A stretch of 14,411 nt of DNA, taken from contig JAEVZY010000107.1 in the NCBI GenBank assembly GCA_023392035.1, forward strand, positions 1 to 14,411, read 5' to 3'. Source of the DNA: Pseudomonadota bacterium. Its GTDB lineage: Bacteria > Pseudomonadota > Gammaproteobacteria > Burkholderiales > Burkholderiaceae_D. Positions 1 to 6,788 of the stretch are shown here, piece by piece. Under the pieces are notes generated by a model, which saw only the letters and a program-made list of their open reading frames with translations, ran no database searches and had not been told where the DNA came from. The position numbers were made by a program, and so were the translations under genes. The stretch's first letter is position 1. The number at the start of each line of letters is the position of its first letter.

Positions 1-529
1 CCGCCAGCGGGTGCTGGGGCGACACCGTCACGTAGATAGGTTGGGCCATGCGCGCCAGTTCCACCAGATCGGTGCGCGGCGCGCTGCCAAACACGATGCC
101 AAGGTCGGCGCGGTGCTCCGCCACGGCTTCGGCCACCATATGCGAGCCGACCGAAGCCACGCCGAAGGTGATGCCGGGACTGGCCGCGGAAAAGCTGCGC
201 AGCGCATCCGGCAGGAAGCCGTACATCAAGCCTTCGACGCAATTGATGTCGACGTGGCCGCGCTTCAAGCTGTCGTATTCCTGGATCACGCTGCGCAATT
301 CGTCGAAGCGGCCGCGCTGCTCGTGGGCGTATTCCAGCAGGCGCTTGCCGGCATCGGTGAGGGACATGCCGCGCGCGTGGCGCTCGAACAGGGCCACGCC
401 CAGTTCTTCTTCCAATAGCGCCACCTGGCGACTGATCGCGCTCTGGGCCACGAACAGCCGCTCGGCCGCATGGCGTACCGATCCCAGTGCGGCCACTTCG
501 CGGAAATAACGCAGGGCTACCGGCTCCAT
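1..529 (-). CDS. LysR-type transcriptional regulator (partial, C-terminus beyond window)
   Basis: The minus strand is open from an ATG at 529 to the window edge, giving 176 residues with no stop. It begins MEPVALRYFREVAALGSVRH and has the classic LysR winged helix-turn-helix in residues 4-62: AAERLFVAQSAISRQVALLE, then LGVALFERHARGMSLTDAGK. A linker helix follows, and the start of the periplasmic-binding-protein-like effector domain from about residue 90 (HVDINCVEGLMYGFLPDAL). A GGAAG Shine-Dalgarno stands 8 bases before the ATG, which supports this start. Family members are about 300 residues, so roughly 40% is missing. LysR proteins bind DNA as tetramers and often control a divergent neighbour. 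Here that would be the lipoprotein gene at 880, but this is inference from orientation only. The effector cannot be predicted. Confidence 0.93.
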   Translation of the reverse strand, partial: MEPVALRYFREVAALGSVRHAAERLFVAQSAISRQVALLEEELGVALFERHARGMSLTDAGKRLLEYAHEQRGRFDELRSVIQEYDSLKRGHVDINCVEGLMYGFLPDALRSFSAASPGITFGVASVGSHMVAEAVAEHRADLGIVFGSAPRTDLVELARMAQPIYVTVSPQHPLA

Positions 530-576
530 TGGCGCCGCTTCCGATAGCACCGATCGACTTGATGCAGCTTGAACCG

Positions 577-593
577 CCGCGAACTTTTCGCGG
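577..593. repeat. Inverted repeat, 7-bp arms, 3-base loop
   Basis: CCGCGAA-CTT-TTCGCGG is a perfect 7-bp inverted repeat, 48 bp upstream of the LysR start codon. It would form a short hairpin in the LysR leader RNA if transcription starts upstream of it. It has no T tract on either side, so it is not an intrinsic terminator. Its role is unknown. Confidence 0.5.
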
Positions 594-624
594 CCTTGAA
601 TAGCAAGTGCTTCATTTGGTTGTG

Positions 625-643
625 GATGCCCGATGCAGGCATC
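625..643. promoter_or_regulatory. Inverted repeat GATGCC-N7-GGCATC, candidate regulator site
   Basis: The perfect 6-bp arms GATGCC and GGCATC are separated by seven bases, in the space between the divergent LysR and lipoprotein genes and about 95 bp from the LysR start. LysR proteins bind interrupted dyads, commonly written T-N11-A. This dyad is slightly wider than that, so it is only a candidate operator. The evidence is symmetry and location alone. Confidence 0.25.
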
Positions 644-879
644 TGCGTCCTGGTATCGGAGCAACGATAGCCTAATGCTTACCCCCAGGCAAATGAGGCA
701 GCTCGTGAACCCTTGTCCTCAATTGCGACTCATCAACGCTGCTGCAAGTCCCGGCCTTCCCACCCAGACAGCTTATTGGTTCTCAACTGTTGTCCAGCGG
801 ATTCTCGATATGTTGACTGCAAGCCGTGCGCGCCCGGCGTGCACGTCCTTCACCCATCCGACCTATCAGGACACCAACG

Positions 880-2349
880 ATGCCAACACCTTCCCGCCTT
901 TTCCTCCTGCTGTCACTGGCCTGTACGCTCGCGGCTTGCGGTGGCGGAGGCGGCTCCAGCGGCGGCACAATCACCGATACGACCACTGCTGGCACCGGGA
1001 CCGTCAGCGACACTGAAGACATGACCTTGATCGGAGGCATTCGAACCGTTGGTGTCAATCCCGTCGCCGACCCGCCGCCGAACACCACGATGAGCATGTC
1101 CTGCGCCGACGGCGCCAGCGTGCAATGCAGTGGCAATACCATTTTGCGGGTCGACAACCAAGTGGCGCTCACCAGCTCGGGCGTGCAGGTGTATGGAAAG
1201 TCGACCAATGACCTGGCGCCGGTGATTGCCAATACCGGGCTGGCCGTAGGCATGATGCCGGCCAGCGGCGGCATCGCGGAACTGCGCATCAACAAGGGTG
1301 CCGGCTCGGTGCCTTCCGCGCCGGCGCTCTTGCTGCGCAATATCGGTCTGTCCTGGGATTCGCATACGGATCGTCCGCCGATCATTGAAACCTTCCGCAC
1401 CACACAGGGCCGGGTGGCGCTGGATGCACGCGGCAAGATCATCAGCGGCCCGCTGCCCGATGCATCCAATATCGATTTCTACGACTATGCGGTGAAAGGT
1501 GCCGGCGCCACCCAGGCGCACTACGCCAACAACACCTACTTCCCGCGCGACCTGAGCCTGTACCCGGTGCGCTGCCCGGCCAACGATCCGGCTTGCCGAA
1601 CCACTGAAACCAATGGCTTCAGCACGACGCAAGGCAACTGGAGAATGGGCGGCAGCGAACCCGACACCAGTACCGTGTTCCGCCTGCATGCCGATGGCGA
1701 CCTGTATGCGGGCGACGCCTTGCCCAGCGCCAGCGGCCAGCGCCAGTATCTGCCGGGTGGCGACGGCTTCGGCGTGTCCTATCCCGGCTTCAAGGGCTAC
1801 CGCAGCCTGGATCTCTGGACCATGCAGTACGCCAACCTGGCCGCGTGGTACACCATGGACACGGTCAACATCGTGGAATTTGCCGGCGGCTCCAACGAAC
1901 ACAACAAGGGGCGCCGCGGTACTGTCGCCTTCGGCCAGGTGACTGACTCGGCAGCAGTGCCGGCCAGCGGCACTGCCAGTTACGCCGGCGTGGTGTATGG
2001 CTGGTATGCCGCCAACGCCACCGATGAGTCGGTATTCTTCCGCGCCAATGCCAACCTCGTGGTCGACTTCGCCACGCGCCAGGCGCAAATCTCGGTCCAG
2101 AATGCGGCCACCTACAATTCCGCGGCCACGCCGGTGCCGGCCAATTTTGCCGCCACCATGGCCTGGTCGCCGCCGGCCAACGCCAACTACATGACGGCCG
2201 CGGTGGCAGGCGCCATCCCGGGTGGTATCAGCGCCCGCTTCTTCGGGCCGGTCAATGGCGGCCCGGCTGAAACCGCCGGCTCGTTCATGCTGAACAACGC
2301 AGGAACCGGCCAGACCGTGATCGCCGGCTTCATCGCCCGCAAACTCTGA
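880..2349 (+). CDS. Secreted lipoprotein with C-terminal TbpB-like beta-barrel domain
   Basis: The product has 489 residues. It starts with a lipoprotein signal, MPTPSRLFLLLSLACTLAAC, with lipobox LAAC at residues 17-20 (Cys20 lipidated), followed by a Gly/Ser-rich tether GGGGGSSGG. The ATG at 880 is preferred because the frame further upstream (from 826) would put an Arg/Pro-rich stretch before the signal peptide; AGGA lies about 8 bases before 880. The C-terminal part (about 360-489) has the pattern of the eight-stranded barrel of transferrin-binding protein B and Slam-dependent surface lipoproteins: GTASYAGVVYGWY, then NLVVDFATRQAQISV, then SARFFGPVNGGPAETAGSF at about 452-470, ending AGFIARKL. 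Such proteins are outer-membrane anchored, often surface exposed, and bind transferrin, haem or host factors. The ligand here is unknown, and no TonB receptor or Slam translocator gene is in the window. The lipoprotein call is firm; the barrel call is by pattern. Confidence 0.85.
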   Translation: MPTPSRLFLLLSLACTLAACGGGGGSSGGTITDTTTAGTGTVSDTEDMTLIGGIRTVGVNPVADPPPNTTMSMSCADGASVQCSGNTILRVDNQVALTSSGVQVYGKSTNDLAPVIANTGLAVGMMPASGGIAELRINKGAGSVPSAPALLLRNIGLSWDSHTDRPPIIETFRTTQGRVALDARGKIISGPLPDASNIDFYDYAVKGAGATQAHYANNTYFPRDLSLYPVRCPANDPACRTTETNGFSTTQGNWRMGGSEPDTSTVFRLHADGDLYAGDALPSASGQRQYLPGGDGFGVSYPGFKGYRSLDLWTMQYANLAAWYTMDTVNIVEFAGGSNEHNKGRRGTVAFGQVTDSAAVPASGTASYAGVVYGWYAANATDESVFFRANANLVVDFATRQAQISVQNAATYNSAATPVPANFAATMAWSPPANANYMTAAVAGAIPGGISARFFGPVNGGPAETAGSFMLNNAGTGQTVIAGFIARKL

Positions 2350-2361
2350 TCGAGCGGGATT

Positions 2362-2383
2362 CCGGGTCGCGGCCGCGGCCCGG
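2362..2383. repeat. GC-rich near-perfect palindrome downstream of the lipoprotein gene
   Basis: Thirteen bases after the lipoprotein stop codon lies a 22-base near-perfect palindrome. Its arms CCGGGTCGCGG and CCGCGGCCCGG pair throughout, with one G-U wobble in RNA. It could stall polymerase or protect the mRNA 3' end. It lacks a following T tract, so it is not a canonical intrinsic terminator. Confidence 0.45.
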
Positions 2384-2493
2384 ATTGCGTCCGTTCACGA
2401 TGCCCTTCGCGGTACGGATTCACGGCATGGTTCGCGGCACATTTCAAGGCGGACCCGGTCAAATGAATTCCAGTCCGCTCCACGGAGAGCATC

Positions 2494-3006
2494 ATGAGAC
2501 ATCATCTTCACTATGTATTTCCGGACTTGAGCAGCGCCCGCCGCGCGCTGGACGACCTGCTGCTGGCGCGCATTGAATCGCGTCACATCCATTTCATGCG
2601 TGAAGGCGGTTTGCCGGACGACATGCCGGAAGCCAATCTGTTGCAGAAGACCGATATCGTCAACGGTTGCGAGCGCGGCATGGCAGCCGGTGCGGCACTG
2701 GGCGTGCTGCTGGGCGTGCTGGTGGTGTGGTATTTCGATATCGGCGCGGCGTCCCTGCGCGCCACAGCGGTGGTGGCAGCCGCAATGGTGGGTTTGCTGT
2801 TTGGAGGCTGGGCCTCCAGCCTGGTGGCGGCCGCATTGCCCAATACCCGGCTGAAGAACTTCCAGGAAGACCTGCAGCAAGGGCGGGTCCTGATGATCCT
2901 GGACGTACCGGCGCGACGCGTGGAAGAAATCGAACGCCTGTTGGCGCAATCGCACCCGGAAACCCGCTTCGTCGGCGAAGACCCGCGTGTACCGGTCTTT
3001 CCATGA
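2494..3006 (+). CDS. Two-helix membrane protein, DUF1269-like
   Basis: The product has 170 residues and a good Shine-Dalgarno (GGAGAG, 6-7 bases before the ATG). The N-terminal part (1-60) is soluble and begins MRHHLHYVFPDLSSARRAL, a pattern of a small alpha/beta module that opens many stress-related membrane proteins. Two hydrophobic segments follow: about 62-83, Gly/Ala-rich (GMAAGAALGVLLGVLVVWYF), and about 91-115 (VVAAAMVGLLFGGWASSLVA). They sit close together as a helical hairpin with glycine-zipper spacing. A soluble C-terminal part (about 116-170) contains VLMILDVPARRVEEIERLL, which resembles the second half of the N-terminal module. The organisation is like DUF1269-type inner-membrane proteins, whose function is not established. 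It is followed by a 131-bp gap and the KdoO gene on the same strand. No enzymatic motif is visible. Confidence 0.8.
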   Translation: MRHHLHYVFPDLSSARRALDDLLLARIESRHIHFMREGGLPDDMPEANLLQKTDIVNGCERGMAAGAALGVLLGVLVVWYFDIGAASLRATAVVAAAMVGLLFGGWASSLVAAALPNTRLKNFQEDLQQGRVLMILDVPARRVEEIERLLAQSHPETRFVGEDPRVPVFP

Positions 3007-3137
3007 AAATTGGGACTCGTTCGACTGGCGCTCTGCCTCTGCGGAATTGAGCTGACAAAATCCTGAATCGTTTGCGCCAAATCAAGCGGTATTGCATTCG
3101 GCCTACAACTTCGCTTTTCAGGCATTAAGTTGGCGCG

Positions 3138-4025
3138 ATGAACAAGCAGCCAAGCCTCATGGAAAATCCCGTTGTCGAAGTGGGCCAGTTCGAGCGCAAT
3201 GCGGGGCCATCCGAACGCTGGATGTCCGAAGTCGAAGCCGGCAAGGTTTTGTATTTCCCCAACTTGCCGTTCGAGCTCTTGGCGGCCGAACAAGTCCTGC
3301 TGCGCCCCGATCTGCGAGCCGCCCGTTCACGCAATATCAGCCTCGGCCCTGACGGTCGGCTCAAGGGCGCGGCCGGCGATCTCCAGCAGCAGGCCGCTCT
3401 CACCGAAATGCTGCTGCGCTTTCGCGGTCAGGCGGAACAATTGGTGCATACGCTCTTTCCGCGCTATCAGGCCGCGCTGCGCATGGGCAATTGCAGTTTC
3501 CGCCCCGCCGAGGTGGAAGGCCGTCAGCAGTCGCTGCGCGCCAACGATCGCCTGTTGCATGTGGATGCCTTCCCGTCCCGCCCCAACCGCGGCGAACGCA
3601 TCCTGCGGGTGTTCAGCAACATCAATCCGGTCGGCGCGCCGCGCGTATGGCGCCTGGGCGAACCCTTCGACGTACTGGCGCGCCGCTTCCTGCCGCAGGC
3701 ACGTCCCTATTCGGCCTGGCAGGCGCGCTGGCTGCACAAACTGGGCATCACCAAGTCGCTGCGCAGTGAATACGATCACCTCATGCTGGAACTGCACGAC
3801 AGCATGAAGTCCGATCCGCATTATCAACAGCGCGGGCAACAGCTCAGCATGGCTTTCCCGCCCGGCTCGACCTGGGTCTGCTTTTCCGACCAAACCGCCC
3901 ATGCGGCCATGTCCGGCCAATACATGCTGGAGCAAACCCTGCACCTGCCGGCGCAAAGCCAGGGCAATCCGGACACCAGTCCGCTTGCCATCCTCACCCG
4001 AATCAAAGGCCACGCACTGGTGTGA
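3138..4025 (+). CDS. kdoO: Kdo 3-hydroxylase, Fe(II)/2-oxoglutarate dioxygenase
   Basis: The 295-residue protein matches the Kdo hydroxylase family (Kdo_hydroxy) known from Burkholderia and Yersinia. That enzyme hydroxylates C3 of 3-deoxy-D-manno-oct-2-ulosonic acid in the lipopolysaccharide inner core, forming D-glycero-D-talo-oct-2-ulosonic acid (Ko), using O2, Fe(II) and 2-oxoglutarate. The iron-binding facial triad is visible as HVD at 141-143 and His255 in DQTAHAAMSGQ. The C-terminal LTRIKGHAL and the arginine at 289 are candidates for 2-oxoglutarate binding. Other characteristic stretches are LYFPNLPFELL near 38-48 and FSNINPVGAPRVWRLGEPF near 159-177. There is no signal peptide or transmembrane segment, so it is likely cytoplasmic or peripherally attached to the inner membrane. 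The ATG at 3138 has only a weak Shine-Dalgarno; an internal Met at residue 8 is an alternative start. Confidence 0.9.
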   Translation: MNKQPSLMENPVVEVGQFERNAGPSERWMSEVEAGKVLYFPNLPFELLAAEQVLLRPDLRAARSRNISLGPDGRLKGAAGDLQQQAALTEMLLRFRGQAEQLVHTLFPRYQAALRMGNCSFRPAEVEGRQQSLRANDRLLHVDAFPSRPNRGERILRVFSNINPVGAPRVWRLGEPFDVLARRFLPQARPYSAWQARWLHKLGITKSLRSEYDHLMLELHDSMKSDPHYQQRGQQLSMAFPPGSTWVCFSDQTAHAAMSGQYMLEQTLHLPAQSQGNPDTSPLAILTRIKGHALV

Positions 4026-4142
4026 TTCACGGCGCCACTGCCCCATTGCCATGGCCATGATTGGGTAAAAATCCATCGAATACCGGCCATCTTCGCCGTT
4101 ATACTTGGCGCCCATCAATTCCGGAACCTCAAGGGAGCGCAA

Positions 4143-5585
4143 GTGAACGGCCTGATCTGGTTCGTGATTCTTTATTGGGTCATATCGGTTGGCATCGGCC
4201 TGTACGCTGCCCGCTATGTCAAATCGTCCAGCGATTTCGCGGTGGCCGGTCGTTCCCTGCCCATGTATGTCGTCACGGCCACGGTATTCGCCACCTGGTT
4301 CGGTTCCGAAACCGTGCTGGGCATCCCCGCCACCTTCATGAAAGAAGGCCTGAAGGGCGTGGTGGCCGATCCCTTCGGCGCCTCCATGTGCCTGGTGCTG
4401 GTGGGCCTGTTCTTCGCGCGGCCGCTGTACCGCATGAACCTTCTGACCATAGGCGACTATTTCAAGCAGAAGTACGGGCGCACCGTGGAAATCCTGATCA
4501 CGCTGTGCATCTGCGTCTCCTATCTTGGCTGGGTGGCGGCCCAGATCAAGGCCCTGGGCCTGGTGTTCTCGGTGGTCTCGGGCGGCTATATCTCGGTCGA
4601 GATGGGCATGATCATCGGCGCGGCCAGCGTGCTGATCTACACCCTGATGGGCGGCATGTTCTCGGTGGCCATCACCGACTTTCTGCAGATGATCATCATC
4701 GTCCTGGGCATGCTTTACATCGGCTGGGAAGTGTCGGGCATGGTGGGCGGCGCGCCGGCAGTGGTGGCGCATGCGGCGGCAGCGGGCAAATTCGAATTCT
4801 GGCCGGCACCCACGGGCCGCGAGGTGCTGTGGTTCATTGCCGCATTGATCACCATGATGCTGGGCTCGATCCCGCAGCAGGACGTATTCCAGCGGGTGTC
4901 GTCCTCGGCCAATGAACAGATCGCCGGCCGTGCCTCGGTGCTGGGCGGCGTCATGTACTTCTGCTTCGCCTTCATTCCCATGTTCCTGGCTTACTCGGCA
5001 ACGCTGATCGATCCGAAGATGGTGGCCGAGCTGATGGAAAAGGATTCGCAACTGATCCTGCCCACGCTGATCATGAGCAAGGTGCCGCTGCTGGCACAGA
5101 TCATGTTCTTCGGCGCCCTGCTGTCGGCCATCAAGAGCTGCGCCTCGGCCACCCTGCTGGCGCCTTCGGTCACCTTCACCGAGAACGTGCTGCGCGAATT
5201 CCTGCCGCGACTGAGCGATCGGCAGTTCCTGAAACTGATGCGGATCGTGGTGCTGGTGTTCACGCTCATCATCACCACCATCGCCCTGAACAGCCAGGCC
5301 AGCATTTTCAAGATGGTGGAAAACGCCTACAAGATCACCCTGGTTTCGGCCTTCGTGCCGCTGGCTTTCGGCCTGTACTGGAAGCACGCCAATCGCATGG
5401 GAGCCAGCTGGTCGATGGGTCTGGGCTTCACTTCCTGGGTGTCGATGGAAGTGTTTGCGCCCGATGGCTACTGGCCGCCGCAACTGGTGGGCGTGCTGCT
5501 GGCCCTGTTCGGCATGGTGGCCGGTTCGGTGTTTTCCCGCAGGGTTGAAGCGGCCCAGGCGGGGTCGGAGGCAAAAGCGTCCTGA
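4143..5585 (+). CDS. Sodium:solute symporter (SSS family)
   Basis: The 480-residue integral membrane protein has about 13 hydrophobic segments, typical of the sodium:solute symporter family (LeuT fold). The start is GTG, chosen because an AAGGGAG Shine-Dalgarno lies at the right distance and the first helix begins at once (MNGLIWFVILYWVISVGIGL). Family motifs are present: DFAVAGRSLP at 31-40, ATWFGSETVLGIPA at 50-63, ITDFLQ at 177-182, SIPQQDVFQR at 242-251 and LSAIKSCASATLLAPS at 327-342, the last in the helix that usually carries sodium-binding hydroxyls. Substrates of the family include sugars, amino acids, carboxylates and vitamins; nothing here identifies which. It is 117 bp downstream of the KdoO gene and converges with the catabolic unit at 5619, so a shared substrate with that unit is possible but unproven. 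Confidence 0.92.
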   Translation: MNGLIWFVILYWVISVGIGLYAARYVKSSSDFAVAGRSLPMYVVTATVFATWFGSETVLGIPATFMKEGLKGVVADPFGASMCLVLVGLFFARPLYRMNLLTIGDYFKQKYGRTVEILITLCICVSYLGWVAAQIKALGLVFSVVSGGYISVEMGMIIGAASVLIYTLMGGMFSVAITDFLQMIIIVLGMLYIGWEVSGMVGGAPAVVAHAAAAGKFEFWPAPTGREVLWFIAALITMMLGSIPQQDVFQRVSSSANEQIAGRASVLGGVMYFCFAFIPMFLAYSATLIDPKMVAELMEKDSQLILPTLIMSKVPLLAQIMFFGALLSAIKSCASATLLAPSVTFTENVLREFLPRLSDRQFLKLMRIVVLVFTLIITTIALNSQASIFKMVENAYKITLVSAFVPLAFGLYWKHANRMGASWSMGLGFTSWVSMEVFAPDGYWPPQLVGVLLALFGMVAGSVFSRRVEAAQAGSEAKAS

Positions 5586-5592
5586 GGCGAGA

Positions 5593-5610
5593 CCGGTCTG
5601 GCATGGCCGG
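5593..5610. terminator. Weak hairpin between convergent genes
   Basis: CCGGTC-TGGCAT-GGCCGG forms a 6-bp stem with one G-U wobble, in the 33-bp gap between the symporter stop and the enolase-family gene stop. Its placement suits a bidirectional transcription end point, but no T tract follows on either strand. Intrinsic termination is therefore doubtful. Confidence 0.25.
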
Positions 5611-5618
5611 CTGAGGAC

Positions 5619-6773
5619 TTAATAGCTGTGCCGCCGCAAATACTCTTTAACCGCACCGAAATCAGGATCCACCCCCAAGCCAGGCGCATCCGACAGCGAA
5701 ATCTTGCCTTCCCGAACCTGCGGCATGGGGGTGGCCAGTACATCGCGCAGGGGATTGGGATTGGAATCGACCTCCACATAACCCGCGCCGCCCACCGCTG
5801 CCTTCAGGTGCATGGAGGCCACCAGCCCGACGCCACCGCCCAGCCAGTGCGGGCAGAACATGCGCCCGGCCTGCAAGGCGCTGCGTCCGACCGCTACGCA
5901 AGCGGAGAAACCGCCCCACTTGCCAAGATCGGGTTGAATGACGCCAAAGGCGCCGCTCTCGATTGCCGCCGCAAACTCAGCCTGGCCGCGCATATTCTCG
6001 CCACCGGCCAGCGGCAAAGGCGATCGTGCCGCAAGCGTTTTCCAGTCGGCCAGGGAGTGGTCGGCGGCGATCGGCTCTTCCAGCCAGCCGAGCTTGAAAT
6101 CCACCAGCTGCGCGCTCATTTCCAGCGCCTCATCCAGGCTCCAGGCTTGATTGGCATCCACCATCAGCGGCGTTGCGTCGCCCAGCAATTGACGCAAGGC
6201 GCGCAGGTTGGCAAGGTCGCGCTCCAGTCCAAAGCCGATTTTCAGTTTGAAGGCGCGATAGCCCTCGGCCAGCTTTTGCGCCGCCAGCTTTTCCGGTTCC
6301 GTGGGGCTCAAGCCGGAGGCATAGGTGCCGATCTCGCGGCTGCCGCCCAACAGCTTCCACAGGGGCTGTCCCAAACGCCGGCCCAGCAGATCCCAAAGGG
6401 CGATGTCGGCGCCGGCTATCGCTTGTGCGATCGGTCCCGGCTCGCCGGTTTGGATGGCCAGTACCCGCAGGGATTCGGTCATGGCGGCGAAAGCCTGCTC
6501 CGGTCGCGTCCAGGCCTGGCGCAACAGGATCGGAGCCAGGGCCGACTCCAGCAGGCGGGCGCGATGTTCCGCGCCCACCGCCGGAAAATTGCACCAGATT
6601 TCACCCCAGCCGACCGCACCTTCCTTGTCTTCCATGCGCACCAGCACCGCGGGCCGGTCGTGCATGATGCCAAACGAGGTCTGCACCGGCACCGAGATCG
6701 GCACCCGCAAGACCATGGCCTCGACTTTTGCAATCTGAAGAGGAGCGAATGAAGGAAGGGATATTGCTTGCAT
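5619..6773 (-). CDS. Enolase-superfamily enzyme, mandelate racemase subgroup
   Basis: The 384-residue protein has an N-terminal capping domain (about 12-130) and a C-terminal barrel. The active-site layout is complete for the mandelate racemase subgroup. It has the KLK base motif (Lys176, Lys178) and metal ligands Asp206 (VDAN), Glu232 (LEEP) and Glu259 (GGEN). Asp282 (QPDLGKWGG) and His309 (CPHWLGGG) lie 27 residues apart, as in mandelate racemase. Glu334 (YVEVDSNPNPLRD) is a likely acid. The family abstracts a proton alpha to a carboxylate through a Mg-stabilised enolate, giving racemisation, dehydration of sugar acids or lactone cycloisomerisation. The late motifs (PHW-G-G, NPLRD, PGLGVD) recall galactarolactone cycloisomerase-like members, but I do not assign a substrate. 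It is the last gene of the unit, 15 bp after the dehydrogenase gene, and its Shine-Dalgarno is weak. Confidence 0.92.
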   Translation of the reverse strand: MQAISLPSFAPLQIAKVEAMVLRVPISVPVQTSFGIMHDRPAVLVRMEDKEGAVGWGEIWCNFPAVGAEHRARLLESALAPILLRQAWTRPEQAFAAMTESLRVLAIQTGEPGPIAQAIAGADIALWDLLGRRLGQPLWKLLGGSREIGTYASGLSPTEPEKLAAQKLAEGYRAFKLKIGFGLERDLANLRALRQLLGDATPLMVDANQAWSLDEALEMSAQLVDFKLGWLEEPIAADHSLADWKTLAARSPLPLAGGENMRGQAEFAAAIESGAFGVIQPDLGKWGGFSACVAVGRSALQAGRMFCPHWLGGGVGLVASMHLKAAVGGAGYVEVDSNPNPLRDVLATPMPQVREGKISLSDAPGLGVDPDFGAVKEYLRRHSY

Positions 6774-6788
6774 GTTCTGGAATGGGTT

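Larger units (their letters stand above)
530..879. other. Divergent intergenic region between the LysR gene and the lipoprotein gene
   Basis: This 350-bp stretch holds no convincing gene. It contains two small inverted repeats (577-593 and 625-643). I could not find a convincing -35/-10 pair for either flanking gene. Short open frames here have no ribosome binding site and no recognisable protein signature. It presumably carries the promoters of both divergent genes and any LysR binding site. Confidence 0.6.

Noticed and set aside
826..879. Upstream start for the lipoprotein
   Set aside because: It would place 18 Arg/Pro-rich residues before the signal peptide; the ATG at 880 gives a normal lipoprotein signal.
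913..2088. A 391-residue minus-strand open frame opposite the lipoprotein gene
   Set aside because: Antisense shadow with His/Arg/Gly/Ala bias and no ribosome binding site, while the plus-strand frame has a lipobox and barrel motifs.
4026..4142. TTATAC before the symporter as a -10 box
   Set aside because: No acceptable -35 box at 16-18 bp, so I do not call a promoter.
3327..5483. A 718-residue open frame on the minus strand, opposite kdoO and the symporter gene
   Set aside because: Its translation is rich in His, Gln, Arg and Asp with no domain, signal or hydrophobic pattern. It mirrors two clearly real genes, as expected from high-GC third positions.
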